This document shows positions 18,635 to 28,461 of a DNA stretch of 64,000 nucleotides, one piece after another. How positions within the stretch are numbered: the stretch's first letter is position 1; each line of letters starts with the position of its first letter. The notes below the pieces were generated by a model. That model was not told the origin of the DNA and did not search any database. It saw only the letters and a list, made by a program, of their open reading frames with translations. The position numbers and the translations under genes were made by a program. Source of the stretch: Lacipirellulaceae bacterium (GTDB taxonomy: Bacteria; Planctomycetota; Planctomycetia; Pirellulales; Lacipirellulaceae); NCBI GenBank assembly GCA_040218535.1, contig JAVJRG010000012.1, positions 1,302,001-1,366,000 of the forward strand. Direction: 5' to 3'.

Positions 18635-19954
18635 ATGCGTTTTGCAGCAAAGCTTTTCCTATTGTTTGTACTGCTCTCGACGAATCTACGATCGTCGATG
18701 GCCGACGAAGAGGAGCTGCCTGACTGGCACGAGGAAGCCACAGAGCTCGTGCAGAAGATCATCAAGAGCGATGATCAGAAAGTCGTCGACGAGCAAATGA
18801 AGCTCACGGAGCTTGCCCCACTTCGCCCCGCGGAGTCGCTCGAAGCCTTCCTCGCCATTCTGCAGCCGCAGCAAGACATCTCGAGCACGGCCCAGACGCG
18901 ACTTCGCCGTGTTCACACCGCGGTCGTGGATGCGGCCGCTGAGCAGATCTTCCTGCCCAGCAAGTTTTCGTTCAGCGAACAGCAAGTTCCGCTGGACGAT
19001 GTTTTGGAGCATCTCGAAAAACAAACCGGCAACCGGCTGATGGATTACCGCGGCCACATCGGGCAGGAGCGAACGCCGCGGACGCTCTCACTGAGCATCA
19101 ACGACCGCGACTTTTGGCCAGCCGCGGATGAAATCCTCGATCAGGCCGCGCTCAAACCGTACGAATTTTCAGGCGACGAGGGACTGGGGCTCGTTGAACT
19201 GGAACCCGGCTCGACCACGCGCAAGAGCCGCGGTAGCTACGCGGGGCCGTTTCGCATTGAGGCGACGGAGTTGACCACGAGACGGAGCATGGTGACTCCT
19301 TCGGAGAATCGCCTAAACGTGACGATCAACGTCGCCTGGGAACCCCGCCTGCAGCCAATTTCCATGACGCAGAAAGTTGCCGACGTGAGTGCCTCCGACG
19401 ATCGCGATGAGCCAGTACCCATTAAGTATCCCGACGCCGAGTTCGATATCGATCTGCAGCAGAATTCTTACGCCACCGAAATCCTGTTGCCCTTCGAGCT
19501 TCCCAATCGCAAGTCGAGCCGCCTGAAATCACTGACGGGCAAACTGACCGTCCTCGCCCCGGCACGGCAAGTCGAGTTTCGGTTCGGCAAAATCAAAGAG
19601 TCGCTAGGCACGGAGAAGGAAGCCGACGGTGTGTTCGTCAAGCTCACCCGCTTTGTTCCGTTAGAGGGATTGTGCGAGATCCACATGCGGATTCGGGTGA
19701 AGGGAAAGGCTGCGGAACTCGATTCCCACGGCGATTGGGTGTTCGACAATCTGGCCGTGCTGGAAAATGCCGACGGCAAGACGCTCGACAACGCCGGGTA
19801 CGAAACGACAATGCGTTCTAACGAAGAGATAGGCTTTGCGTATCTCTATGAACTGGAAGGCGACATCGCTGATTATACGTGGGTCTACAAAACCCCCGCG
19901 GCGATTCGCGCAAAGACAATCGAGTACGAACTACGAAACCTGCCGTTGCCCTAG
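18635..19954 (+). CDS. exported hypothetical protein
   Basis: 439 residues from the ATG of MRFAAKLFLL; an ATG four codons upstream (18623) is possible. Residues 1-24 are a signal peptide. A region near 115-180 (VPLDDVLEHLEKQTGN, then LSLSINDRDFWPAADEIL) resembles the short secretin/TonB N-terminal (STN-like) fold seen in many planctomycete exported proteins. The C-terminal half is beta-rich with no recognised motif. It is divergent from the DUF1570 gene and convergent with 20197-20757 across a large inverted repeat. Confidence 0.75.
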   Translation: MRFAAKLFLLFVLLSTNLRSSMADEEELPDWHEEATELVQKIIKSDDQKVVDEQMKLTELAPLRPAESLEAFLAILQPQQDISSTAQTRLRRVHTAVVDAAAEQIFLPSKFSFSEQQVPLDDVLEHLEKQTGNRLMDYRGHIGQERTPRTLSLSINDRDFWPAADEILDQAALKPYEFSGDEGLGLVELEPGSTTRKSRGSYAGPFRIEATELTTRRSMVTPSENRLNVTINVAWEPRLQPISMTQKVADVSASDDRDEPVPIKYPDAEFDIDLQQNSYATEILLPFELPNRKSSRLKSLTGKLTVLAPARQVEFRFGKIKESLGTEKEADGVFVKLTRFVPLEGLCEIHMRIRVKGKAAELDSHGDWVFDNLAVLENADGKTLDNAGYETTMRSNEEIGFAYLYELEGDIADYTWVYKTPAAIRAKTIEYELRNLPLP

Positions 19955-20204
19955 AATTTCAACGCAAAGCCGCAGAGGACGCTAAGAAACGCGAAGAAAG
20001 GTCTTTTAGCCACAGATGAACACGGATGAACACAGATAAGATTTACTAGATCAAACAAACACCTGTTCGAGATGAACAGCGTGAGTAGATGTGGGATTAC
20101 TGTTATGTGCAACTAAGAATTATCTGCGTTTATCCGCGTTCATCTGCGGCAAGAATAATTGTCTTTGCGATTCTCTGCGTTCTTCGCGCCTTTGCGTTAA
20201 AATT
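19955..20204. repeat. large nested inverted repeat (AACGCAAAG / CCACAGATGAACAC family)
   Basis: Outer arms AATTTCAACGCAAAG (19956-19970) and CTTTGCGTTAAAATT (right end near 20204) pair. Inner arms carry CCACAGATGAACACGGATGA (from 20010) and its complement TCCGCGTTCATCTGCGG (ending near 20149). It lies between two convergent genes, with the right arm running into the stop codon of the minus-strand one, and may act as a two-way terminator. Similar CACAGATGAACACGGATG blocks are widespread in planctomycetes. Confidence 0.8.
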
Positions 20205-20757
20205 GCCCAAACAGCGACCCCACATCGACAATCTGCGTCCCAGCCGTTTTGATCTCATCGATCCAGCTTCCAAGGTTCAACGGATCGCTCGGATCGCAAC
20301 GGAGCAGATGCTCGACAACCTCCAGGGCCATCTCTTTCTTGCCGAGCCCGTCGAGCGTCCAAACTAGGCCGCGACCGCAATCGTAGAAGGTCCGGTTTGC
20401 CGGATGCAATGCGGGAAGCGGTGTTGGATGCTTCGCCTTGCGAAGAGCTTCCTGACCGATCTTGTAGCCGAACCCAAAATGCCCCCGCGCCAACGGCAAA
20501 TCGTTATCCACCTCGGCGGCGAGTTTCCCCAGCAGAAAATGAGCCTCCATCATCTCGCTGCAACCTTCGAGCAGCCAGCGGAGCTCATCGATCGCAATGT
20601 CCGCCTCCCCTTCGGCGATCATCGTCTGGACTTCTTCAAGATCCTCGGCCCGCTCACGAACACACTTGGGGGGCATCAACACCCAGCCGCTGCCCGAAGC
20701 GTTCCGCTTGACGGTCGTACGGTTAGGGTTTGAACGGTTGGAAGAGCGTTTGGGCAT
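20197..20757 (-). CDS. small TPR-like protein
   Basis: 186 residues from the ATG of MPKRSSNRSN; the longer frame upstream runs through an inverted repeat and is not credible. The N-terminal 40 residues are basic. Residues 45 onward are helical with TPR-like spacing (DIAIDELRWLLEGCSEMMEAH, split here as two helices). No signal peptide, so cytoplasmic. The start faces the zinc-ribbon gene at 20927. Function unknown. Confidence 0.7.
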   Translation of the reverse strand: MPKRSSNRSNPNRTTVKRNASGSGWVLMPPKCVRERAEDLEEVQTMIAEGEADIAIDELRWLLEGCSEMMEAHFLLGKLAAEVDNDLPLARGHFGFGYKIGQEALRKAKHPTPLPALHPANRTFYDCGRGLVWTLDGLGKKEMALEVVEHLLRCDPSDPLNLGSWIDEIKTAGTQIVDVGSLFGQF

Positions 20758-20768
20758 CTGATAATCAT

Positions 20769-20830
20769 AACCCGAAGCGTAAGCGAGGGAGAACCAGTGT
20801 TCGTTGTCTCCCTCGCTTACGCTTTGGGTT
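20769..20830. repeat. palindromic repeat AACCCGAAGCGTAAGCGAGG (copy 1)
   Basis: Two 23-base arms (20769-20791 and 20808-20830) differ at one position and enclose a 16-base loop. A second copy of the same family lies at 34439-34499. It occupies the shared upstream region of two divergent genes. Confidence 0.88.
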
Positions 20831-20926
20831 GTGATTAGATGGCATCGTTCACGTGACACGTTCACTCGCTTATATTGACACTTCAAAGCCGACAGCCAAT
20901 CGCCGAGAGCCGACAGCCATCCAATC

Positions 20927-21364
20927 ATGCTGAAAATCCGCTGCGTCAACTGCCAGGGAGAATCCCAAGTCGCTCCCGAATCGATCGGCCAGGTCGTCGC
21001 GTGCCCGCATTGCGGCAAGCCGACGCCGGCGACTCAGCAGGAAGCAACGCCGCCCCCTCCGCCAACTCAAGCTCCGCCACCACCGCCACCAGCGAAAACT
21101 CCTGCAACCAAGCCCCCACCGCCTCCGCCGCCGGCCCCATCGCTTGCGTCTTCGCCGTCGGAAGTGGAAACTCCTGCTCCGGCTAAGCCGCAAGCGGAGA
21201 TTGAGCCTGAAGAAATTGCTCCGACGGAACCGGAGCCCAAGAAGCCCCTCACGCGTGAGCAGCAACTTGCTCGGCGAGCGAAGTTGAAGTTGCTGCTGGC
21301 GATTGGCAGCGCACTGCTTTTAGCGATTATCGCCGTGGTGCTTGCCAAGCTTGGGCAACCGTAG
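20927..21364 (+). CDS. zinc-ribbon, proline-rich, tail-anchored protein
   Basis: 145 residues. Residues 1-30 form a zinc ribbon (CVNCQGE...CPHCGK, C-x2-C then C-x2-C), preceded by the usual MLKIRC opening. Residues 42-110 are a proline-rich linker with polyproline runs, then an acidic part. A basic patch precedes a single membrane helix (LLLAIGSALLLAIIAVVLA) at the extreme C-terminus, placing the ribbon and linker in the cytoplasm. This layout is common in planctomycetes but has no known role. fumC begins 81 bases downstream. Confidence 0.78.
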   Translation: MLKIRCVNCQGESQVAPESIGQVVACPHCGKPTPATQQEATPPPPPTQAPPPPPPAKTPATKPPPPPPPAPSLASSPSEVETPAPAKPQAEIEPEEIAPTEPEPKKPLTREQQLARRAKLKLLLAIGSALLLAIIAVVLAKLGQP

Positions 21365-21445
21365 CACGGCGAAACCGCAAGCGATAAACTACCAACCATT
21401 ACTTCAACATTCCTTCATTCCACCACTCCCGCCACCAACGATACC

Positions 21446-22870
21446 ATGTCTGAGACGAGAACCGAACGCGACACGATGGGCGAAATGCAAGTCCCCGCCG
21501 ACGCTCTTTACGGAGCCTCGACCGCCCGCGCGGTTGAGAACTTCCCGATTGCCAACCGCCCACTTCCACCCGCGGTGATTCACGCCTTCGGTCACTTGAA
21601 GGCCGCGTGTGCGCAAGCGAATAAGGACCTGGGGAAGCTCGACGCACGCCTGGCCGACGCGATCATCGCCGCGGCCGATGAAGTTGCCCAAGGGAAGCAC
21701 GATGCGCACTTCCCGGTCGACGTCTACCAAACCGGCAGCGGCACCAGCACGAACATGAACGCCAACGAGGTGATCGCCTCGCTCGCCAACGAAAAGCTCG
21801 GCCTCGGCGCGACAACTAAGGCCGAAGGCGGCGTGCATCCCAACGACCACGTAAACATGGGGCAGTCGAGTAACGATACGTTTCCAACGGCGATGCATAT
21901 TGCGGCATATGTCGAGATTGATGCTGCGCTAGAGCCTGCGATGATACGATTGACCCAGATGCTCAGGGCGAAGGCTGAGCAGTGGGATTCAATCGTAAAG
22001 ATTGGCCGCACGCATCTAATGGATGCAACGCCAATTCGCATTGGCCAAGTTTTTGAAGGTTTCTTTGGTCAAGCTGCAGACGCTCAGGGTGAAGCCCGAG
22101 AGGCTGCCCATAGTGATCTGCGAGCTTTGCCTATTGGTGGCACCGCAGTCGGTACGGGCATCAACACCCACCCCGATTTTTCAGCGTCAGTTTGCGAAGT
22201 TTTGACGAAACGGTTAATTGATGAAGAGGGGTACCAGGGATTCTATGAAACGGGGGTGCATACGAGTTCACAAGCCGCGAAAGATCACTTCGTCAGCGCA
22301 CACGGAAAGCTCAAATCGGCTGCCGTCTCCCTCTCAAAAATTGCCAACGACATTCGCCACCTCGGCAGCGGACCGCGTTGTGGCATCGGCGAGTTGGTCC
22401 TACCGGCGATTCAACCCGGCTCGTCCATCATGCCGGGCAAGGTGAACCCGGTCATCTGTGAGAGCGTCATGCAAGTTTGTTGCCGCGTGATTGGCAACGA
22501 CGCGACCGTTACGATGGCAGGCATGGGAGGCGTCGGTTCGATCTTCGAGTTGAACGTCGCTATGCCGGTGATGATTGATGCATTTCTGGAAAGTGTTTCG
22601 CTGCTGGCGAATGTGTGCGACGTGTTCGTCGACAAACTGCTCACGGGGCTGGAAGTGAACGAAGAGCGTTGCGCGGAGTTGCTCGACGCTTCCCTGATGA
22701 CGATCACGGCGCTCGCCCCAGAGATCGGCTACGAAAAGTGCGCGCAACTCGCCAAGCAGGCGCACAAAGAGAATAAGACGATCAAGGGCCTCGTGAGCGA
22801 ACTCGGCCTGATGCCTGAGGAGCGACTGAACGAGCTGATGGACTATGACAGCATGACTCGGCCAGGTTGA
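21446..22870 (+). CDS. fumC: fumarate hydratase class II
   Basis: 474 residues, the normal family length. It hydrates fumarate to L-malate in the TCA cycle, in the cytoplasm, as a tetramer. Visible features are the TGSGTSTNMNANEV segment, the GRTHLMDATPIRIGQ catalytic-His region and the lyase signature GSSIMPGKVNPV. The related aspartase cannot be fully excluded on motifs, but the general match is to class II fumarase. Between about 21880 and 22270 the codon third positions are clearly poorer in G+C than in the flanking parts of the same gene. The reading frame and motifs remain intact throughout. Confidence 0.93.
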   Translation: MSETRTERDTMGEMQVPADALYGASTARAVENFPIANRPLPPAVIHAFGHLKAACAQANKDLGKLDARLADAIIAAADEVAQGKHDAHFPVDVYQTGSGTSTNMNANEVIASLANEKLGLGATTKAEGGVHPNDHVNMGQSSNDTFPTAMHIAAYVEIDAALEPAMIRLTQMLRAKAEQWDSIVKIGRTHLMDATPIRIGQVFEGFFGQAADAQGEAREAAHSDLRALPIGGTAVGTGINTHPDFSASVCEVLTKRLIDEEGYQGFYETGVHTSSQAAKDHFVSAHGKLKSAAVSLSKIANDIRHLGSGPRCGIGELVLPAIQPGSSIMPGKVNPVICESVMQVCCRVIGNDATVTMAGMGGVGSIFELNVAMPVMIDAFLESVSLLANVCDVFVDKLLTGLEVNEERCAELLDASLMTITALAPEIGYEKCAQLAKQAHKENKTIKGLVSELGLMPEERLNELMDYDSMTRPG

Positions 22871-22879
22871 CTTCTTCTC

Positions 22880-23100
22880 CATTAGTCTCTGCTTTCTCTG
22901 CCACCTCCTGTTCAAAAACTGCGCCTCCTGTTGCGCCGATCTGCTATCAAGTGCGAATGTGGAAATCAGCAATCTGCGTAAGATTTTCCGATTTCGCGGA
23001 TTTTTCGTGATGCGAGGCGAAGCCCCACGTCGATGCAACTCAGGAGTAGCCCGCGCTCTCCTCGCGCAGGCGCTTAGCTAGCACGCTAGCTCTTATCCAC
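22880..23100. repeat. degenerate intergenic repeat remnants
   Basis: The region after fumC has a single arm reading CTCTGCTTTCTCTGCCACCT and, near 23049-23095, short self-complementary blocks (GCGCTAGC-like). They look like partial copies of planctomycete intergenic repeats. No gene is visible. Confidence 0.35.
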
Positions 23101-23132
23101 TTATTGTTGCCCCCTACAGCGGATGAATTCAC

Positions 23133-24935
23133 ATGGAAGTGAAGCATCGAATTGTCTCGACAATCGCACTTTTCCCGATGGCCCTCCTCTCGCTGAGCAT
23201 GTCGTCCACATGGAATGACTGCTTCGGCCAGGAAGCACCGGGCGTCGCCGTCGTCACGGCGAGCGATGCCTCGATTGGCCTCCAGCAACCTTCGGGGGTC
23301 GGCCTCAAACAGCCAGCGGCGACTGTAAGCGTTGAAACGATTGACGACCAAGCCGTTCAATTTGCCACCGACCTTTCGACTCCCGTGGTTTCCGACGCGA
23401 AGGCGGCACCGCAACCGACGGTTGTTTCGAACAATAGCCGCAGCGCGCCGATGAGTCCTCTACCGTTGAGGGTGATGAGCCGCTCGCCCCAGTTGCAACT
23501 TCGTGGTCAGGGCCTGCGGATGCGTTCCATGGCTCGACCAGCGCCCCAGTCGACCGCTTTGAATCGCTGGTCGAAGAATTCCAGCCAATCGACACCGAGT
23601 GAGAAGATGCCGCTACGTGCAAAACTTGCTTCGCAGTCGACTCCCATCGAACCGGTCAATCAACCACAGGCGATTGTTAGCTCCGCGGGTTCACCCGACG
23701 TGAAACCACAGGCAGTCGTCCTCGATCAAAACCCAACGCAAGACGACCAAGAACTGCTGACTCGCTACGATCAAGAATGGGAAACAGCGGCCCATCCGCC
23801 AATGCCCGAGCGACCTGTTGTTTCCCAAGCGGCAACCGCAGCCGTGCTGAAATCGCCCGCCGCTGATACGGAGCCTGTCGCCCTGGCGTCTGCAACTCGG
23901 GAAGCACCCGGTCAGCAGGCAACACATCAACAAGCACCGGCCTGGGTTGGTACGCTTGTCGAAGCTCACAAACTTTCGCAACAGGCGAAGACACAAGCCG
24001 AATACACCGAAGTCGCCAAGCTAGCCGCCGTCGCGCTCCGCAACGGTGCTGCAGGCGAGAGTGCAGTCTTTGGTCGTGAACTGGTTGGCTGGGCACTTAA
24101 CCGACGTGGCGAACTACGGTCCGACGAAGGGCAGCCTGACTTGGCCAGTGCCGACTTTGCTGCAGCCATCCAGAGCGACCCGAAGTGCTGGCGAGCGATT
24201 CATAATCGGGGCGTCAGTTCCGCGCAAGCCGGTGATTTCGCTTCCGCGTTTGACGACTTCGCTCAGGTGATTCGCTTGAACCCGCAGTTTGCCAAAGCCC
24301 ATTCCAATCGGGCGACGCTTTACGTGCAAGCTGGCAAGCTGGATCTTGCCGCTGCCGATTACGAAAGTGCCTTGAAGATTGACAGCAGCCTCACCGCGGC
24401 CCACGTTGGCTTGGGAAGGCTACATCATGCCCGTGGGAATTTGACGAAGGCCTTGCAGCATTTCGATCAGGCATTGATCGGTGAAGACGCAGCCGCTGAG
24501 GTCTTCTGCAGCCGTGCTGACCTGAACAGCGACTTGGGACGCTACGATGCTGCTCTGACGGACTACGCGAAAGCTGTCGAGCTTAATCCTGAGTTTGCGC
24601 ACGCTTACCGTAACGGCGCTTGGCTGTTAGCAACGTGCCCGGATGAACGTTTCCGCGACGCGCAGAACGCGCTTGAGGGAGCACAGCAGGCTCTAGCATG
24701 TGGCTACGGCGAACGGCACGTCGCTCTCGACACTTTGGCTGCCGCTCAGGCAAATGCGGGACAGTTTCAGCAGGCCGTTCAGACACTGAAGCAGGCGATT
24801 GCCCAGGCCCCACAGGAAGCCGCCGCGAGCTACCATCATCGACTCGCTCGCTACCAAGCAGGTCTGCCTTTCCGCACCCAGCCGATCATCAACGGCAACC
24901 ACACGGACGTGCAGCGAGCAGACTTTCGGGAGTAA
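23133..24935 (+). CDS. exported TPR protein
   Basis: 600 residues with an ATG start and a signal-like N-terminus (VSTIALFPMALLSLSMSS). Residues 35-270 are low-complexity, rich in Gln, Pro, Ser and Ala. Residues about 275-580 hold around seven TPRs with canonical residues (AIHNRGVSSAQAGDFASA, FDDFAQVIRLNPQFAKAHSN). The likely job is protein-protein scaffolding outside the cytoplasm; the partner is unknown. It stands alone, with 262 bases upstream. Confidence 0.83.
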   Translation: MEVKHRIVSTIALFPMALLSLSMSSTWNDCFGQEAPGVAVVTASDASIGLQQPSGVGLKQPAATVSVETIDDQAVQFATDLSTPVVSDAKAAPQPTVVSNNSRSAPMSPLPLRVMSRSPQLQLRGQGLRMRSMARPAPQSTALNRWSKNSSQSTPSEKMPLRAKLASQSTPIEPVNQPQAIVSSAGSPDVKPQAVVLDQNPTQDDQELLTRYDQEWETAAHPPMPERPVVSQAATAAVLKSPAADTEPVALASATREAPGQQATHQQAPAWVGTLVEAHKLSQQAKTQAEYTEVAKLAAVALRNGAAGESAVFGRELVGWALNRRGELRSDEGQPDLASADFAAAIQSDPKCWRAIHNRGVSSAQAGDFASAFDDFAQVIRLNPQFAKAHSNRATLYVQAGKLDLAAADYESALKIDSSLTAAHVGLGRLHHARGNLTKALQHFDQALIGEDAAAEVFCSRADLNSDLGRYDAALTDYAKAVELNPEFAHAYRNGAWLLATCPDERFRDAQNALEGAQQALACGYGERHVALDTLAAAQANAGQFQQAVQTLKQAIAQAPQEAAASYHHRLARYQAGLPFRTQPIINGNHTDVQRADFRE

Positions 24936-25032
24936 GCACCTGAGCCCTAAAGCGTTAGTTCCAGAGCCGAGAAGCATCAGTTCCTGAGCCGAGGTGCGTC
25001 AGCTCTCGGGTTGACCTCTCACACGCTTCCAC

Positions 25033-25053
25033 CCGCCGGCTAACGCCTGGCGG
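25033..25053. repeat. short palindrome CCGCCGGCTAAC/GCCTGGCGG
   Basis: A compact hairpin (CCGCCGGC-TAAC-GCCTGGCGG) lies between two convergent genes. It has no T-tract, but could help terminate either. This sequence type recurs in planctomycete intergenic DNA. Confidence 0.55.
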
Positions 25054-25085
25054 CTCATTGAGATATTTGTGGAGTTGTTATTGCT

Positions 25086-25946
25086 CTACATAAACCACCA
25101 CTCGCCGGTCTTCACTACATAGACCCCGAGTAGGAAGTTCGTCACGGCGTGGGCGACCACGCAGTCCCAGATGTTCTTCGTGCGGATCATCAGCCACGTC
25201 ACCAGGCTGAACCACACGAACGCCGCGAGCAGTTCGCCTGGGTGCATCAGCATCGGAATAGCCGTCCCCGCCACGATGGCCGCCGGCGTGACGTAGCCGA
25301 AAGGGACACGCTCGAAGCGGTCGTCCACGACGAACCGCATGGCGAGCCCTCTCAAGAAGAACTCTTCGAAAATCGGCACCAGCACCGCCAGTCCGATAAA
25401 CCGGACCACAAGGAATCCATAAGCCCACAGCGGGTTATCGGCGAGCTCTTCCAAGGGGTTATACGCGCTACGCGTTCCTGATTCGACCAACCAGCCCAGT
25501 CCGATCGGCTTGAGCAGAGCGACTTCCAGGTCGAGCTTGCAGAGAGCAATCCACAGGACGATCCCCACCACGCCAACCACAAAAGCCAACGGGCTGACTT
25601 TCAGTGGGAAGGTGCGATAACCCGGCCAGACGGCGATCATCGTCGCGATCACCAGTGCAACCTTCAGGGTGTAGATCACCGGGTAGTAGCGGTAGGGGAT
25701 CAACGCATCGGCGGTCTCGACGGGGAGCGAATCGAGCGAGTTCTCATCGGCCTGCGTCTCGGCTGAGGCTTGCTCTTTCGCCTTTGGCTTAGAATCGGGC
25801 GTGGGCTCCAGCGTGGTCACCAGCATGAAAACGACCATCGGCAGCAGGAAAGTTGCGAACGGCCACCGCCGCAGCCAGCCCTCGGGCAACGGTTGTGGGG
25901 CGGGCAAATCGCCGTATTCCGGGGTTTCTTCTTCGATCTCGGTCAT
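25086..25946 (-). CDS. CPBP-family intramembrane protease, PEP-CTERM-associated type
   Basis: 286 residues from the ATG at 25946; an upstream start at 26060 would add 38 residues, judged spurious. About eight membrane helices. CPBP/Abi motifs: Glu-Glu at 194-195 in FEEFFLRG, His235 in MHPGE, and His266 in VVAHAVTNF, the expected metal ligands and catalytic Glu of this glutamic/metallo-type protease family. The central region (YTLKVALVIATMIAVW) resembles TIGR03008, the CAAX-protease-like family linked to PEP-CTERM sorting. Three PEP-CTERM proteins elsewhere in the window fit that link, but no exosortase is present here. Confidence 0.82.
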   Translation of the reverse strand: MTEIEEETPEYGDLPAPQPLPEGWLRRWPFATFLLPMVVFMLVTTLEPTPDSKPKAKEQASAETQADENSLDSLPVETADALIPYRYYPVIYTLKVALVIATMIAVWPGYRTFPLKVSPLAFVVGVVGIVLWIALCKLDLEVALLKPIGLGWLVESGTRSAYNPLEELADNPLWAYGFLVVRFIGLAVLVPIFEEFFLRGLAMRFVVDDRFERVPFGYVTPAAIVAGTAIPMLMHPGELLAAFVWFSLVTWLMIRTKNIWDCVVAHAVTNFLLGVYVVKTGEWWFM

Positions 25947-26352
25947 CGATGGTAATTCAAAGCGAGAAAAGCACTTAGGAGCATAAAGAGAAGAAGTATA
26001 GCCCAAGAAGTAGAGATAAAAGAGCCACCCGATTCGCCACAGGGCTCGCCACGCGCTCAAAATCGCTCTGGCGGCATCTCGACGAACAGCCTAAAAACCA
26101 GGCCTAAAAGTCCCCTAAACCGAGGCCGTAAGGAGAGTTTGGGCTAGCAGTTCTGCACCGATTACGTAGAATTGAGAGCTTGGTTTCGACTCGCTAGCGA
26201 TCGCTATGCGTTCAACGGCAGTAAGACTCGTGGTCGGAACCAATCCCACCTTTGTGTCCAAGCCGCGAGGCGTAAGCCCGCGGGTATCCCCACGGCATTT
26301 CCCTTCCCTTTCCACCGCAGTATTTGATTAAGGCCAGAACGAGGCAATCACC
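25947..26352. other. divergent intergenic region upstream of EF-G
   Basis: No gene is visible in 406 bases. It should carry the promoters of the CPBP protease (leftward) and EF-G (rightward). A GAGG motif at 26336-26342 precedes the EF-G start. A partial palindrome around 26267-26288 (GCCGCGAGGCGTAAGCCCGC) resembles planctomycete repeat fragments. Confidence 0.4.
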
Positions 26353-28461
26353 ATGGACCTCAGTAAAGTTCGCAACATCGGTATCTCCGCTCACATCGAC
26401 TCGGGTAAGACGACCCTCAGTGAGCGTATCTTGTTTTACTCCGGACGGATTCACAAGATCGAGGATGTGCGTGGCGGCGGTGACGGTGCCGTGATGGACA
26501 ACATGGAGCTGGAAAAGGAACGCGGCATCACGATCGCCTCAGCCGCGACCTACCTGAAGTGGGACGGCTACGACATCAACCTAATCGACACCCCAGGCCA
26601 CGTTGACTTTACTGTTGAGGTGGAGCGTTCGCTTCGCGTACTCGACGGTGCAATTCTCGTGCTATGCTCCGTCGGCGGTGTTCAGTCACAGTCGATGACC
26701 GTCGACCGTCAGATGAAGCGCTATCACGTGCCTCGCTTGGCGTTCATCAATAAGATGGACCGCACCGGTGCGAATCCGCACAGCGTCGTCGAGCAAGTCC
26801 GCGACAAGCTGGGTGCCGATGCGGTACTGATGCAGATCAACATCGGCAACGAAGACAAGTTTGAAGGCGTCGTCGATCTAATCGCGATGAAGGCCTACTA
26901 CTTCGATGGCTCCAACGGCGAGAAGGTCCGCACTGAGGACATCCCCGCTGATCTCCAAGAAGAAGCGGAAAAGTATCGCGCTCAGATGCTCGAGTCGTTG
27001 AGCATGTACAGCGACGATCTCATGGAGAAGCTGCTGGCCGAAGAAGAGGTTGGCGAAGACCTGATCCACGACATCGTGCGTCACGCCGTGATTGAGCAAG
27101 AGTTCTGCCCTGTGTTCTTAGGTTCTGCCTTCAAGAACAAAGGCGTTCAGCCACTGATGGATGCGATCACTCGTTACTTGCCTTCACCTCCCGAGATCAC
27201 CAACACCGGCATGGACCCCCAGACCGGTGAGAAGCGTGTCCTCGAATCCGATTCGACCAAACCACTTGTTGCGATGGGCTTCAAAATCACCGACGACGAG
27301 TACGGCCAGCTTACGTACACGCGTCTCTACCAGGGCAAGATCGCCAAGGGCGGTACCTACTTCAATCAGCGTACCGGCCGCAAAGAGCGGTTCAGCCGCA
27401 TCGTGAAGATGCACTCCGACAAGCGTGAAGAAGTTGATGCCGGTGAAGCAGGCGACATCGTCGCAATCATGGGCATCGACTGTGCTTCTGGTGACACCTA
27501 TTGCGACGAGGCGAACTACTGCTCGCTGGAAAACATCTTCGTCGCTGATCCGGTCATCAAGATGTCGATTCAGCCGATGTCGCGTGACAACTCCGACAAG
27601 CTCAGCAAGGCACTGCAACGCTTCCGCAAGGAAGATCCCACGTTCCACGTCTTCACCGACGAAGAAACCAACGAGACGATTATCGCTGGGATGGGCGAGT
27701 TGCACTTGGAAGTGTACGTCGAGCGAATTCGTCGCGAGTACGGCGTCGAAACCGAAGTCGGTGCCCCGAAGGTGAGCTACCGCGAATCCGGCCAGCAGCC
27801 GTTCGACTTCGATCACAAGCGAAAGAAGCAGTCTGGTGGTTCAGGTCAGTACGGCCACATCATCGGCACGATGCGTCCGATGAGCGACGACGACCGCGCC
27901 GCGATGGAAGAGAAGGGCGAGTCGGGCATGCTCTACTTCGAAGATCAGGTCACCGGCGGTCGTATTCCCAAGGAATATATCCCCGCTGTGAAGAAGGGCT
28001 TCGAAGAGATGATGGAGAAAGGCCCCTTGGCCGGCTACCCCGTGGTCGACATGGCTGTCGAACTGAAGGACGGTACCTTCCACGACGTTGACTCCAGCGA
28101 CATGGCGTTCAAGCTGACCGCTCGCGAATGCTTCCGCGAGCACTTCAATCGCATGAAGCCGCAATTGCTTGAGCCGATCATGAAGGTCGAAATCGAATGC
28201 CCCGAAGAGTTCCAGGGTTCGGTTGTCGGTCAAGTCAGCTCGAAGCGTGGCATGATCGCCGAAACGGAAACTGCCAATGGCATGACGACGATCATCGCCG
28301 AGGTACCGCTGGCTGAAACCTTCGGCTACTCGAACGATCTCCGCAGCCAAACGCAAGGTCAAGGCACCTTCTCGATGGAGTTCGCCAAGTACGCCCCCGT
28401 GCCTTCGAACATCCAGACCGAGATTATCGAAGAGCGCAAGAAAGAATTGCAGCCCGCCTAA
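26353..28461 (+). CDS. fusA: elongation factor G, mitochondrial/spd type
   Basis: 702 residues. EF-G catalyses GTP-dependent ribosome translocation. G1 reads [10 protein letters not shown] (ordinary bacterial EF-G has AHIDAGKTT), G3 DTPGHVDF, G4 NKMDR; domains II to V follow at normal length. The [13 protein letters not shown] opening and [13 protein letters not shown] are hallmarks of the mtEFG1/spdEFG1 subgroup found in mitochondria, spirochaetes and planctomycetes. In organisms with this form a second copy (spdEFG2) commonly handles ribosome recycling; it is not in this window. The gene is not next to rpsL/rpsG/tuf as in many bacteria and has its own terminators. Confidence 0.95.
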   Translation: MDLSKVRNIGISAHIDSGKTTLSERILFYSGRIHKIEDVRGGGDGAVMDNMELEKERGITIASAATYLKWDGYDINLIDTPGHVDFTVEVERSLRVLDGAILVLCSVGGVQSQSMTVDRQMKRYHVPRLAFINKMDRTGANPHSVVEQVRDKLGADAVLMQINIGNEDKFEGVVDLIAMKAYYFDGSNGEKVRTEDIPADLQEEAEKYRAQMLESLSMYSDDLMEKLLAEEEVGEDLIHDIVRHAVIEQEFCPVFLGSAFKNKGVQPLMDAITRYLPSPPEITNTGMDPQTGEKRVLESDSTKPLVAMGFKITDDEYGQLTYTRLYQGKIAKGGTYFNQRTGRKERFSRIVKMHSDKREEVDAGEAGDIVAIMGIDCASGDTYCDEANYCSLENIFVADPVIKMSIQPMSRDNSDKLSKALQRFRKEDPTFHVFTDEETNETIIAGMGELHLEVYVERIRREYGVETEVGAPKVSYRESGQQPFDFDHKRKKQSGGSGQYGHIIGTMRPMSDDDRAAMEEKGESGMLYFEDQVTGGRIPKEYIPAVKKGFEEMMEKGPLAGYPVVDMAVELKDGTFHDVDSSDMAFKLTARECFREHFNRMKPQLLEPIMKVEIECPEEFQGSVVGQVSSKRGMIAETETANGMTTIIAEVPLAETFGYSNDLRSQTQGQGTFSMEFAKYAPVPSNIQTEIIEERKKELQPA

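Noticed and set aside
20870-21265. Arg-rich frame antisense to the zinc-ribbon gene
   Set aside because: The Arg runs are the complement of the polyproline linker codons.
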